DNA of 64,000 nucleotides, taken from assembly GCF_029227915.1 (NCBI RefSeq), contig NC_079887.1, positions 6,696,001 through 6,760,000 of the forward strand, in the 5' to 3' direction. The stretch comes from Hydractinia symbiolongicarpus (taxonomy: Eukaryota > Cnidaria > Hydrozoa > Anthoathecata > Hydractiniidae). The position numbers and the translations under genes are program-made. The notes beneath the pieces are model-generated. The model worked only from the letters and a program-made list of their open reading frames with translations, was not told the DNA's origin and did not search any database. This document shows, piece after piece, positions 11,687-24,500 of this stretch (its first letter is position 1; every line of letters starts with the position of its first letter).

Positions 11687-14600
11687 ATGATTCTTGAACT
11701 TGTTATGTGGACAGTTTTTGTCGCTTCTGTCATTTTGCTGGTTTTATGGATCTTGACATCGCCACCTGCTGATAAGAAAGTTCGTACTGCACCAAGCAAT
11801 GAAGATGTCTATGCAAAAAATCGATTTATTCCATCAAAAATACCAAAAAGTCCAGATGTCATTATTATTGGATCTGGTATGGGTGGAAATGCAGCAGCTT
11901 CTGTTTTAAGTAAACAAGGAAAGAAAGTGATTGTGTTGGAAAACCATGATAAATTAGGTGGCTGTACACATACATTCTCATGGTCACGTAAAAATATGGA
12001 TGACGACGGACATACTACGTGTGAATTTGATACTGGCTGTCACTACACTGCTGTTGATATGGCTTTCGAAACTGCACGTTCAGGTGCTGTAATGAAATAT
12101 ATTACTGATGGCAATGCAAAGTGGAATGATCTTGGTGACCCTTACGATAGATTAGTTTTACCTCATGACCCAAATGTTGATGAAGGTTGTCCCAATAGTG
12201 ACACCTACAAATTCCTTTGCGGAAAAGATCGACTTATCAAAGAAATCACAAATCAAATTAATCCAAATGAAACAGAAGTTCCCATACGTCTTGACAAATT
12301 TCTCCAGTTTTGTAGGAGTGCTCGGAACACTATTATAAATATGTTTTTGGTTAGAATGTGTCCAAGATGGCTTGAGCCTATTATTGCTCCAATGACAAAT
12401 GCATACTACAATTATGGTAAACTCAGTACAGGATATGTCCTAAGTGCAATGTTAGAACATGGATTTTCTAAAGAAGATGTCCTTGCACAAAAAGAATTAC
12501 CCAAAGATCCTGCTAAATTACCAAACACCTGGAATCGATTGAAAGGTATGTTTAGTCAAAACTTTTTTGCTATTTTCCTTAAAGTCGTATTATAAAGTGA
12601 TTATTTTTGACCTGATATTATTATTACCAGGAGTAATGGTACACCCACTGGGAGATTATGCATGTCAGCCAAGGGAATCGTCTGTTGTCGCTCATGCTTT
12701 GACAGCTTGCTATTATTTAAATGGGGCCGCTTATACAGATGGGCCAACTCAATCAATTGCAAATTCCTGTGCAAAGGTATAATTTGGGCGTTCAATTTTG
12801 TAATAGAAACTCAGCATTTTCAGGGGAAGGAGGGGGTATATAGAATCCTGTAACAAAAATTTTCAAATTTATTTCCAGGTTGTGTATGAACATGGTGGTG
12901 AATGCTTTGTGAATGCTCGTGTAACCAAGATTATTGTGAAAAATAACAAAGCTATTGGTGTTCGTGTTTGTAAAGCTACATCGTGGGAGGGTGTTAAAGC
13001 TTTGGATAAGGAACCAGAAGTAACTGAAATATATGCGCCAGTAATCATCAACGCTACTGGCATTCATAATTTATACAACAGATTACTGCCACAAGATCTA
13101 CCAGTAGTAAAAGACTTTCAGCGAACCAATAAAACTATTCCTTCCTATGGACATAACTATCTGTTTGTAACAATCAAGGGTATGTTTCACTGTTCACATT
13201 TTTGTTTTTGGTAAGACCAGGATAAATGGTCAGGAGTATAAGGAATACTGATTTACTCTTTTTGAAATACAATACGTAGTCCTGTCGGATCAACATTTTT
13301 TCAGTTTTTGTTTTGTTTTAGAGCTTTGACATTCTTGTTTTAACATATTTTTATAACGAAAATTATTCTGACGAATTCCAACTCGTGCTATAATTTTTAA
13401 TAACCTTGTTTTGACTTGTGGCTTAAACATCACCAGAACAGCAATGCTATATAACATAAAGACCACCCCTCCAACCTTGATTTTAGGCTGTTGTGTGTTT
13501 AGATTGCAAGGGTTTTCTTTTGTGGTTTGATTGGACTTTAATGTTGCCATCCATGCCATAGGCCCAAGTATCAGACATTTAGATTATTATTTACAACCTT
13601 GACATTTAGGTGATGCTGATGAGATTGGTATCCCTAAAACCAACACATGGTATTTCAATGGATATAACACAGATGAATGTTTCGATAAATATTTTGAAAA
13701 TCCAACTGAGCACAGACCTCCAACTTGTTATCTGGGCTTCCCCTGCACCAAAGTAAACTTTTTCGCATTAGCTTCAGAATGCTATAGTATGATTTTTGTG
13801 GGTTGTCAATAATACTTATTCTTTACATTCCTCTGTTTTTGTATAGGACCCAACTTGGAAAAAACGATTTCCTGGGATATCCAATTGCATTTTAATTTCT
13901 GATTCGAAATATGAATGGTTTGAAAAATGGGAGGATATGAGAACACACAAACGTGGAGATGAGTATGATCAGTACAAAGAAAAGTTCAGTGACAAATTGT
14001 TGGAAGTTTTGTATGAAAAGGTAACTTTTGTTATGGTAAACATTAATATGCTCCAGCAACTACATCAAGCATAAGAACGTTTTCTTTTAACCAAACCTTT
14101 TGTTTTAGGTACCTCAAGTTAAGGGGAAGGTGTTATGGTATGAATGCGGCACTCCAATCTCAGATTCCAACTTTTTATTGTCTTACCGTGGCGGATCTTA
14201 CGGTACACGATGCAATCTCGATTTTTCCAGTCGTGAATCATCACGTTGGGTAATGAGACCAGATACCGAAATTCAGAATTTATATATCGCAGGGCAAGAT
14301 GCTTGGACACCAGCTGTGGCAGGAGCGATGTATGGAGGCTTGTTAGGCGCTATAAAGGTATTGTTGTAGATCTCTAGGCCTGGAAGACATTAGTGACTAA
14401 GCGACGTAAACCATAATTATTAAAAGTAACCAGTTCTATTCTTTTATATAACACTTCTTTTTTATTAATTCTAAAAATATTCGTGTCATAGTAACCGTAT
14501 TATTGTCCTGGAATTTCGTTTTGTTTCGTTTTCTTAAAAAATATCTTAAAATTTTGAATAAGCGTTTTACCTTCTTGTAAGAAGTAACAGTTCATTATCC

Positions 14601-15143
14601 TCACTTTGATTCTTACTGACGTACTAACCATAATTTCACAAGGAATTTAAATCTATGATCTTTATGATTGCATGATTTCCTTGGCTATATAGAGAATTAA
14701 AAATGCCTGGGTGGGACATCTTTTTAATTCAATTACGTGTAGTAATTCCTACCTTAAAGGAATTAAATTTTCGCGAATTCGTGCAGTAATATTAAAATGA
14801 TTGTCAAGTATATTCCATGTTCGCATTTGCAGAAGAAATGCAACAACTTTTCTACTGGTGATGAAAACCATGAATCTGGTGAGATGGCGGCCATGTTGTT
14901 TTGATCGTCTTCAGTATTTCAATATTTCAGGGGTATTTTTAACATGAATTGGGATGATGTTTCTCTTAACTTCATTTTTTATCTTTTTAGGTGATTGGCT
15001 TCTTTAAAGGTATTGGTGTGTTGTATACTATCATGCGCCAACAAGCAGGTGACATACAAAAGAAGACTGGCTGGTCCTACCCAACATGCTTTGTAAAAGC
15101 TGTTCAAATTTTCTTTGGTGACACACCAGAGAGATTCGAGTAA
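11687..15143 (+). CDS. RETSAT: All-trans-retinol 13,14-reductase-like oxidoreductase, copy 1
   Basis: Seven coding exons join in phase: 11687-12545, 12631-12776, 12879-13179, 13610-13752, 13847-14020, 14109-14357 and 14991-15143, giving 674 residues. RETSAT saturates the 13-14 double bond of all-trans-retinol in the ER membrane and belongs to the phytoene desaturase-like FAD enzymes. A membrane segment lies at residues 5-23. A dinucleotide-binding fold follows with IIIGSGMGG (GxGxxG at 62-67) and the VIVLENHDKLGGCTHTF strand. The C-terminal FAD motif IAGQDAWTPAVAGAMYGG is intact. Length fits the family (about 610 in vertebrates, from memory). A ttctag acceptor ends 14 bases before the ATG, at the same distance as in copy 2, suggesting a 5'-UTR intron or leader splicing. 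Substrate may not be retinol; related desaturase/saturase roles remain possible. Confidence 0.9.
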
Positions 15144-15628
15144 TTTCTTGCGTGCACGCATTAGACAACTTCAGATCATTTCTTTTTTGTCAGTTTTATT
15201 GTGTTTTTTTTTGTGGTTTGTATTTTTAATATATTAGAAATAATGTATCAGGAAAAGTAGTAATCCAATATATTTTTACGGAAGGCTAGTTTTTGTGTTG
15301 TTGTTGTTGTTTTTTTTTAAATTAGGAAAAATATGAAGCAAGAAATTAGGATTTTTTTATTATGTTTTTTTTAGGCTTTTTTTGTTTGCCTTACAATTTG
15401 TCTTCTTTTCACGAAACAAAACTAAAATCCATTTTAACCAAAACACAACTGCAGGACTGCCAAGCCTCCTCAAAAAAACGTCATCTTCTCAAAAATGTTG
15501 AAAATTCTCATTAAAATTCCTCAAATTTTATTCGATAAAAAGAGTGGCAACCTGAACCTCTTTACATTACTGTAATACTCTTTTTTAACTTTTATCTCTC
15601 TTTGCATATCCTTACAAAATGATGATGT

Positions 15629-15900
15629 ATGGTGCCAGGGCTAAGGATCGGTTTATGCGATATTCGAGGCTAAAAGTGAAGTGTTTAATAGGTCGTATTG
15701 TATGGTGCCAGGGTTAACGATCGATTTCTACGACATTCGAGGCTAAAAGTGAAGTGTTAAATAGGTTGTATTGTATGGTGGTGAGGGTAAGGATCGGTTT
15801 ATACGATGTACCAGGTTGAATGTGGAGTTGTTATGTTATTTAAGGCTGAAAGTCAAGTTATGTGATGTGACTAAAAGGCGAGTTATACCATATTCGAGGC
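15629..15900 (+). repeat. Tandem repeat, ~73-bp unit
   Basis: Units start with atggtgccaggg at 15629 and 15702 and with atggtggtgaggg at 15775. Each contains a cattcgaggctaaaagtgaa-like block. The third unit and beyond are degenerate; partial gaggctgaaagt words continue to about 15905. It lies about 490 bases after the first RETSAT stop codon. Confidence 0.85.
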
Positions 15901-16450
15901 TGAAAGTGGACTAACATTGATGACGGAAGATTGAAACTTGAATGCATTCCCATACCTACTTTTATCGTTTTTATATATATATTTTCATAAATTTTTTACT
16001 ACCTAAAGTTACCCCTTATTTTCTAAATATTTGTAACGCATATTTTCTCGTTTCACTACATCCATTATCTTATATATATTGTTTTACTGCATCCACTATA
16101 TTATATATTAGGCACGTTGTTTAATTAAATGAATTATTGTGAAGAGAAGGAACGTGTAGAACTTTTTCTTTATATTATGTGCTTAATTCAATCTTAGGGT
16201 ATTTATACAGTTAATTTAATAGGTTTATGTAGCTAGTTTTAAATTTGTTAACTTTCAACTTTAAGAGAGCGTATATAAGCTGGTATGTTGTTGCTCGCTT
16301 CTGCCCCTAACTACTTTTTGACAGTGTAATTGACATTTCACAAGAACATAACATTTCCTCGTCACTTGATTTACTTTGTGAAGTTCACAATATCTCAAAT
16401 ATGCAAAGGATTATGATTCTGTTGATTTTGTTTGACAAGATTGTGTCCTC

Positions 16451-16522
16451 CCCATTCTCGTCCCCAGAGCTATTTGAGATTTCAACCTCGAGTTTATCTC
16501 AAAGAGCTCTGTGATCGAGAAC
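16451..16522. mobile_element. Short hairpin element (MITE-like), copy 1
   Basis: Two arms, 16455-16480 (ttctcgtccccagagcta...) and 16497-16522, are near-perfect reverse complements around a short loop. The 8-mer gtgtcctc occurs immediately outside each end (16443-16450 and 16523-16530), which looks like an 8-bp target-site duplication as made by hAT-type transposases. No coding capacity. A related element is at 20050. Confidence 0.7.
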
Positions 16523-19500
16523 GTGTCCTCTCATGTTAGTTTCTTGTGTTTCGATTTTATGTTGTGTTAACAGTGAAATTATACAATATCATACTCAAAT
16601 AATATTGTTTTAATACATCTTTATAATAAGTGAACTTAGCCCAAAATCCAGTAATTAGGCTCGCTAAGAAGTGGGGCGGTACCCTTGGAGTGTGTACACA
16701 TGAAGGTGTACGGTGTTTACTGGTACCACTAGCTTACGCATAACACAACCACAATACATAGTCAAATATTAATAATAGGGCGCGATTTGGTAATTATTTT
16801 TGGGGTAATAAGTGTTTTCAAGGTAAAACCACTGGACAAGATTTTTCAAAACATTGAAAGGGTAAAACAAAGACAAAATGTTTGTGTATGGTGCTTTCAA
16901 GAACTACTTCTATACGCAGCAAAACGATTTTCGCGGGTAATAATATTCGCACAATAGCAAAATCAATGTATTTCCCCCGGATTATTTATCGCGCACATTC
17001 GAGCAAAATATAGATGTGTTTGCAATGTTACTTGCAGTTTTGTTAATTTTCGCGCAAAATGTTTTGTGTGCAGTTTTTGTACTATATTTTGCTAACTTTT
17101 TGGAAAATTGCGAGAATCAATACTCGCGAAATAATTAAATTTCGAAGAAAATAAAGGTTGTTTATACTTTTCTCTTTTTCAAAACACCTTTCCGATATAA
17201 AAAAGTGCCATAATTGAACAAGTTTCAATAAAATTTCGCGAGAATATAATGGCCATTCGCTAGTATTTGAAGAATTTCTTTGATAAGAAGGGGACTGGAA
17301 ACGCCTTGTGAAATAACCATCAAAATATTTAAAAGAAGCTGAACCAAGGTACTGTTATCAAGGTATGTCTTGTATTCGAACGATTTATTAACGTTTTCTT
17401 GATGTCTGAGGGTAAATGGAAAAGATGTCCGGTCAAAGAAAAGCAACTTTAACACAAAAACAACAGATACATCATTAAAAGTGCAGTGAAAATTCTTTAA
17501 AGCGCCGATGTAAAAAGAATTATAACAGACAGCTTTATAAAGATGTCCTTTTTATAGAGATATCGTTAAAAATTGTTTTGACAGAATTTTGACTAAAAAT
17601 GGTTTTTTAAGCATTACTTTACCAGGGTTGTAAGTTAGAGACCACGTATTTCAACATACAAAATTATTTATAACAAAAAAGATTTGTGAAAAGTTGTCTT
17701 GGTGGAAAAGAAATATTGTTTCTTTATAGAGGCGTTTATAAGAGTTTAGCCTAAGATCTATCCGTTCCAAGTACCATTAACTGTTACATAGAGTTATTCG
17801 TTTTTGACGCTATCCACTTCAGTCCCGTATGTCCCGTTTACTATTTTTATAAGCACAGAATCGGTTCTGCTAAAGACAAAAACCGCCATTAGCTGTAAGA
17901 AGATTAATATTTTTATAAATTTAATAAATTTGGCAATAATATTTTACCGACTATAAATTTTTACCGATATTTGTTTTGCTATGTAATATAGTGTGTCCTT
18001 TTGTGTTTATGTCGTCAGTACGTTAAACATCTCCTACTACTCAACCTCGCTCCCAGGGTTTTTTGGCTTTTACCGGCACTCTGCATATCCAATATGCAAA
18101 CAGAGACAACGGGTCCTGAGATCGAGTTTGCGCACTACTGTCTTAGTGCGACTTTTTAGAAAGTGATTTTCCCGTCACTTTTGCTTCCCGTCACTTCTGC
18201 TTCCCGCCATTTTTGTTTTTTGCTTTTGACAAATGAGACAATCTGTTGAAATAGGTATCTCACGATTTACCGCTTTTAACTTGCGCAATCAAAACAAATC
18301 ATTTTTATATTTTTATTTACAAAAATAACAGACAGAAATAACTTGCACCATTTTATTAGCTATTTAACTTTGTACCCGGTTTCGAAATTTCTTCCTATCA
18401 ATTTTATTTACCAACATGGTAAACTTTATAAAACCACAAGAATACAAAATTAAACATGAAGCATATACGTCTTAATAAAAGTCCTGTCAATAACATTTTA
18501 CAAATGTATCGAGCAGAAGCTTCGCGTTATATATAAGCTTAGCAAAATTGATTTCTATATTTTCTACAAACCGGAAAATTTTATACAGTATTGCACTAAG
18601 TACTTCGAAGTTTTATGATATTTCGGTACAGAAAAGAACTCATAGGTAAGGATAATGTCTCATAAAAATATATATTACAGAATTGACTTGTGTGGCGCTT
18701 TACTTTTTGATACTGACTTTTAAAAGTTTGTTCACGTTAGCAAGAGGTGAGCGTAACAGTTATTTGCATGTCAACGCTCTCCAACCAACCAACAAACGCT
18801 ACAAGACCCTGGGACGAGGTTGAACGCTGTTTGGACAGTACACGAGTTAAACTTCTATCGGAACAATCAGTGCATGCGTACAAGGTTTTTTTTAAGTTAC
18901 GAGTAGAAAAACTAAACATAAAAAATCTTCATGCTAAAGGTCGGTTTACATTAACATGAAAGTTAGAAACTGTTGTGCAAAACACGCTCTTTAACGACTT
19001 TATTGGAATCACATGCACAGCAAAGCGACACAAGAAAAACTGCACAACAAATGTGATCCTAAGTCCTTCTCTTTTAATCACTCAAACGTTCACCTTCAGT
19101 GGTTTCAATATCAACCTCGTTCGATTTGTAAACAACCACATAGTCTAAAAGAAACAGAAAGTGCTGGAAACGAAGTTGGTTTTATTTATGAAACTGAAAG
19201 GTTGCTATGCGTTACGTGTAATTAATTTCTATAGAATTAGCCGTTTGTTTGATTAAAATAACGAGTTACGATTAAGTCATGTTGTGATGTTGAGTACTGC
19301 GAGATAAGTACGTGGATCTGGGGGCGTTGTGTGGAAAAAAGAAAGTTGATAAAATACGGTAAGAAAATGTTCTTCAGCTTTGCAAATTTATTTTTTATTT
19401 GTTAATACTTTTTCTTGATTGTTTCCAAATAAATTGTTGTTAGCAGATAGCGTTTTATTCAGTAAGATATATATTTTCCACAACGGCGTCTTAAAGTTTT

Positions 19501-19709
19501 TAAAAAATTACGGACATATTTATCATTCCGCTGTAATGTTAACACACAGTTGGATGTTGTGAAAGACTTTCGTCCAAAGCGGAAGTTTTTGAAGACATTG
19601 CATGTGGAGTTGAAGAACTAACACATTTTGCTTCATGTGTAGGATTGCCTTTTGCAAACAAATCTCTGTTTTTTTATTATTAGAATATTCAGTTGTTACT
19701 TGTCGTTAG

Positions 19710-19845
19710 CCCGTGGAAAAATCCACGGGTTCGGCTGTCCTTTTTATACTGCATCACGTGCGTCCCGCTACTTGCGCAGCTAAGCTAACATTTTGCGTGA
19801 CAGACAGACAGACAGACGTATACGGGCATTATAATATAGATTCTT
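19710..19845 (+). repeat. Dispersed repeat with CCCGTGG hairpin and GACA tail
   Basis: It opens with the perfect hairpin cccgtgg-aaaaat-ccacggg (19710-19729), continues with ttcggctgtcc and ends in a gacagacagacagacg run and gcattataatatag. A similar end, with GACA repeats followed by cattataatata, occurs at 24061-24110. This looks like a short non-autonomous transposon, but I cannot name the family. Confidence 0.5.
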
Positions 19846-20049
19846 TTAACTTCGTTGTAAGACGTTATTTCCAAGTTATTGCATGTCTCACTGTTTGCAC
19901 AAATAAAGATGTATAATCATGTTACAAATCTCAGTTGGACACACGTTTGGCAAAATGAAAAAATTGCAAAGTTAACAGACATTTCGAAATTGGGAAGGAC
20001 GTGTATTTAAGTATCAAAAGATTGAAAACTCGTCCGTGTACCTTAGAGC

Positions 20050-20121
20050 CATTCTCGTCCCCAGAGCTCTTTGAGATTAAAACCTCTGGGTTTATCTTAA
20101 AGAGCTCTGGGGCCAGGAATG
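20050..20121. mobile_element. Short hairpin element (MITE-like), copy 2
   Basis: Left arm 20050-20077 and right arm 20094-20121 are reverse complements with few mismatches; the arms contain cccagagctctttgagat. The sequence matches the element at 16455-16522. I see no clean target-site duplication here. Confidence 0.68.
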
Positions 20122-21168
20122 TTTAAGTGCCAATTTAATACACGCTTTTTCTTTTATAAGAATATGCTTTATAAGAATATTTATTTATAAGAACTGAGAT
20201 TTTGGTTGAAAACAACAGGTCTAATGTTTAGGACGATATAGAAATCAAAATAATGAAAGTCCTGTTTTTATTATTCTTATAAAAAGACCTTCTACTTTAA
20301 ACACACTTTTCAGCAGCAAGACCACCAACTGCCACAAACTTTCTTTGATTTCATTTTTTACGAGCAACGTCGAGCCACAAGCAAACAAAGAAATTAGTTA
20401 AAATGAATACACAAAGTTGCACAAAACACAAGGACCTTTTTGCAGCTTCTTATCACACACTACTAGCAAACGTTCTGCTTTTTATTTAGCTCGATCTCTT
20501 TATGAAAACGAGGTTATAAATGTGGTTCTAAATTCTGACTGACGCGGAATTTGTCTTTTGTGAGGAAAATCAAGTTTCTCACAGCTAAAAATGGTCATTA
20601 ATATTTCAAGTCTGCAAAAATATTAGTCTTTCGTACGACATTTAGTCACTTTAAACAGATAACAGAAATCCCCGAGGGCAAAAATTTGCAAGAAAGAAAA
20701 CACGAAATTTCGGGAAGAAACGTTGGGAAAAGAACAATATTTTTAGCAATATTTTGCGAAATAAACTTTAACGAGCTACACAAATTTCTTAAATTTTTGC
20801 TTAGAAAACTTTCACTGTTGGAAATCGTTGAAAAAGAATGAAAGAAGTTTTAAGTCATGTTTCTCATGCTTTAGGTTGTCCTAGGCTATAGATAGAGGTG
20901 GTTATTTAACAGGGGAAAAATGGTTGGTCTATAAAAAAGTCGGTAAAAATGGTTATTCGGTACATGTCGGTAAAAAGTTCAGTTGGTAAAACATATTAGC
21001 CATTGGTCACTTTTTACTGACTTTTCTCTTCCCGTTGAAGTATTCAGAGCGTGAAATTTCAGATCCTTTAATTCAAAGGTGATCATATACTGCTTAAAAA
21101 AAGAAAGACTGTGTCTTTAAAAGTTGGATAATCTTCTTTGTCATAAATAAACCGTTCCTCTATAATGT

Positions 21169-21470
21169 TCCGTCATAAAACGAATGTTCGATTAAGAAAG
21201 TCAAGCCTCGTCCTCGGTGTAATAAACGAATGTTCAATTAAAAACATTGAGCTTCTGCAGTGTGTCCTCTGCAATCTTCGGTAATAAAACGAATTTTCGA
21301 TGAGAAAAGTTGAGCTTCGTCAAAGCTCGGAAATGAAACGAATATTCGATTAAAAATGTCAATCTCCGTCAATTCTCGGTAACAAAACGAATGTACGATC
21401 AAGAAAGTCAACCTTCGTTAGTGCTCTGTATTTAAGCGAATTTTCAATAAGGGAAGTTCGAGAATGTTCT
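21169..21470 (+). repeat. 49-bp tandem repeat just upstream of RETSAT copy 2
   Basis: Units start at 21169, 21214, 21278, 21327, 21376 and 21425. The last four intervals or starts are exactly 49 bases apart; the second unit has an extra ~15 bases. Each unit carries tcggtaa(t)aaaacgaatgt, then tcgat(t)aa and caagcttcgt-like words. The array ends about 50 bases before the start codon of RETSAT copy 2, so it would lie in its promoter or 5' intron. Confidence 0.85.
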
Positions 21471-21518
21471 GGAACCGCGTTTTTTACTTGACATTTCTTT
21501 CTAGATCACAGGATCAAC

Positions 21519-24500
21519 ATGTTTCTGGAAGCATGTATGTACACCATCTTTCTGGCTTCTCTCATCCTACTTGTGTTATGGATTCTCACATCACCTCCTA
21601 AGTCAAAAAAAGTTCGAGTAGCAAGCAATGAAGAAGTTTACGCTAAACAGCGTTTCTTGAGTTCCAAAATTCCAAAAAATCCGGATGTTATTGTCATAGG
21701 TTCAGGAATGGGAGGTAATGCTGCTGCTTCGATACTTAGTAAGTTTGGCAAGAAGGTCGTTGTTCTTGAGCACCATGATAAACTAGGTGGCTGTACGCAT
21801 ACTTTTTCGTGGTCGCGTGCAAACATGGATGGAAGTGGTCACACGACTTGTGAGTTTGATACTGGTTGTCATTACACGGCAGTCGATATGTCTTTGGAAA
21901 CAGCTCGTTCAGGATGTGTTATGAAGTACGTCACGGATGGTCAAGCAAAATGGAACAATCTTGGCGACCCTTATGATAGAGTTGTATTTCCTTACGACAC
22001 AAGTGTTGATGATGGGTGCCCGAATAATGATGCATATCAATTTCTTTGCGGGAGAGATCGTTTAATCAAGGAGATAACGAATCAAATTAATCCAGATGAA
22101 CCACTAGTTCCAATCCGTATACGCGCTTTTCTTGACTTTTGCAACAAAGCTCAAAGTACAATCGTAAGAATGTTTTTAGTCCGTATTTTTCCACGTTGGG
22201 CGGAAAGCTTTATGAACGGCCTCTTGTCGCCATTTTATCAGTACGGTAAACTGACTACCTCGTACGTGCTCAGTGCGATATTAGAACATGGTATGGACGA
22301 AGAGCAGGTTCTTCAGCAAACTCCTTTACCAAAGCAACCAGCAGTTCCTCTCCCTAATACATGGAATCGATTAAAAGGTGAGTTAAGCATTATAATCCCT
22401 ATTCTGTTGTTAGCTCAACCTTGTTCCTGAAATATTGCATATTGAAGCGAAAATCCTGGAGACGAGGTTGAAATTATACTAATCTTGTTTCCACTTAGCC
22501 TTATCCCTCAAAGAGCCCTGGCAACCATGTGACGGTATAACAACCACATAAAACAATGACAACTTAAACCATTAGGATATAAAAGTATAAAAAAATTTTA
22601 TTAACAGGAGTTATGGTCCATCCACTTGGTGATTACGCATGTCAACCTGGTGATTCAACTATCATTGCCCATTCGCTTACAGCGTGTTATTACATAAATG
22701 GCGCGGCATACACGGACGGCCCGACACAAACGATAGCAAATTCTACCGCAAAGGTATATTCACACTTTAGCCAGTACGTTTCACATTAAAAAAAAACAAA
22801 ACGATTGAAATCAACATTTATTTTATTCGTTTTTCTTAACTGTTGTCATGTATGTGAAAGGAGCACCATGCTTTCTAAATTATCGTACCAAAAAATAATA
22901 ATTTCTGAAATCTTTCAAAGAACGAAGGATCAGGCGGTTCGAAGTGGGTAAATATACAAGAAGAAAGGACAGTAATTTTAAGGGCTATTTTCGCTTCAAG
23001 AAAATCTTCTGCTGCACAGTACGGAAAGGAACAGGTGAAAACAGGTGAAACACAGGTGACAACCAGTGAAGTATTGTGTGTTGCCAAAATCTTCTTGTCT
23101 CTCACTGACGCTGCTCTTATGACAGGTCTTTCGCTTTCAGCTATACGAAAAGATTTAATGATTTATGCTATACACAAACCTTTCTGAAAAAACAGACCAA
23201 GAAATGTCAGCCAGCAGTGAGTATTTGTTTAAATCAATTTGAATTCTCGCCATGTATGTTAAATTTTTAGATTGTTTACGAACAAGGTGGACAATGCTTT
23301 GTAAATGCACATGTTGACGAAATTCTAATCAAAAATAACAAAGCCGTTGGAGTGCGAGTTTGTAAATCTTCTTCTTGGGAGAGTGCAAAATCACTGGATG
23401 AAAAACCAGAAATGACGGAAATCTACGCTCCGGTGATAGTAAACGCAACTGGAATGCACAATTTGTATCATCGACTTTTGCCTCAAGAGTTACCAATCGT
23501 ATCTGAATTCAAGAACACGAACAAGGCTGTACCATCTTTTGGTCATAATTATCTTTTTGTAGCCATTCAAGGTGAGGTATCTAGTGTGATGTAACTATGT
23601 GTATTTCTACAACACGATATTTTCATGTCCTAAGCAAATTTACTAAGAAAGTTCTTTCTTTTCCTCACTCTGATGTGTACTTGCAGAGGTGTAAAAACAT
23701 TCAATACAACACCTTTATTTTTATGCATTTTATGCGGAAATTTCTAAAAATCAAGTCAAAGAAAGTTATCAAAAGATTAGCTTTCTCAGGCCATAGCTAC
23801 CCTGCTTTTTATCACCCGCGATTATAGTTTTGTTATATTTCCTCTGTGATAACATTGATAAACTTGGCGCCTCTTGCACCATATGTAGATATACGTATAT
23901 ATCTATAGGTAATTCCCACACCTAATATTTCAAATATTTTCAAGCCTAATCTTATCCTTAGAAGTCCAAATTAATTGGATGATAAATTCAACTTGTTTGT
24001 ACATACTAATCGTTAGAATTCGCCTGTTCTACTAGCAGATACCATTTTTGAACACAGAAAGACAGACAGACATGCAGATAGACGTACGACGAACATTATA
24101 ATATAAGTTTTACCAAGCTACAACTTTGCAGTGAGGACAATGAAATAACATTAGCGATATCGTGTAAAGTTCGTCCCTTAAAAAGTAACAGCATCCTTGA
24201 AATTTGATATCTTTTGTATCTTTAGTATTGTAGACAAGTTGCATAAAAACAGTATACTTTGTCTCATATTTTGTTTTGTCATCTAGGAGATGCAGAGGAG
24301 GTTGGAATTCCCAAAACAAACACATGGTACTTTAATGGCTACGATACTGATGGTTGTTTTGATAGATATTTTGCTGACCCGACAAACCACAGACCACCTA
24401 CAGTGTACCTTGGTTTTCCATGCACTAAGGTTATTTTTGTTACATATAGAGAATTCTCCTTTCCAAATCGCGAAAAGTATGCGTAGCGAATATTTGTTTT

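Larger units (their letters stand above)
15144..21168. other. Intergenic region between the RETSAT paralogues
   Basis: Six kilobases without a supported gene. It holds a 73-bp tandem repeat (15629-15900), two related hairpin elements (16451-16522, 20050-20121) and a repeat starting with a CCCGTGG hairpin (19710-19845). The open frame near 18747-18959 crosses a copy of the dispersed word ccctgggacgaggttg and is not convincing as a gene. Confidence 0.6.

Noticed and set aside
18747-18959. 70-residue frame with RPWDEVE
   Set aside because: It crosses a dispersed transposon-like word (ccctgggacgaggttg), has no domain and overlaps an equal frame on the other strand.
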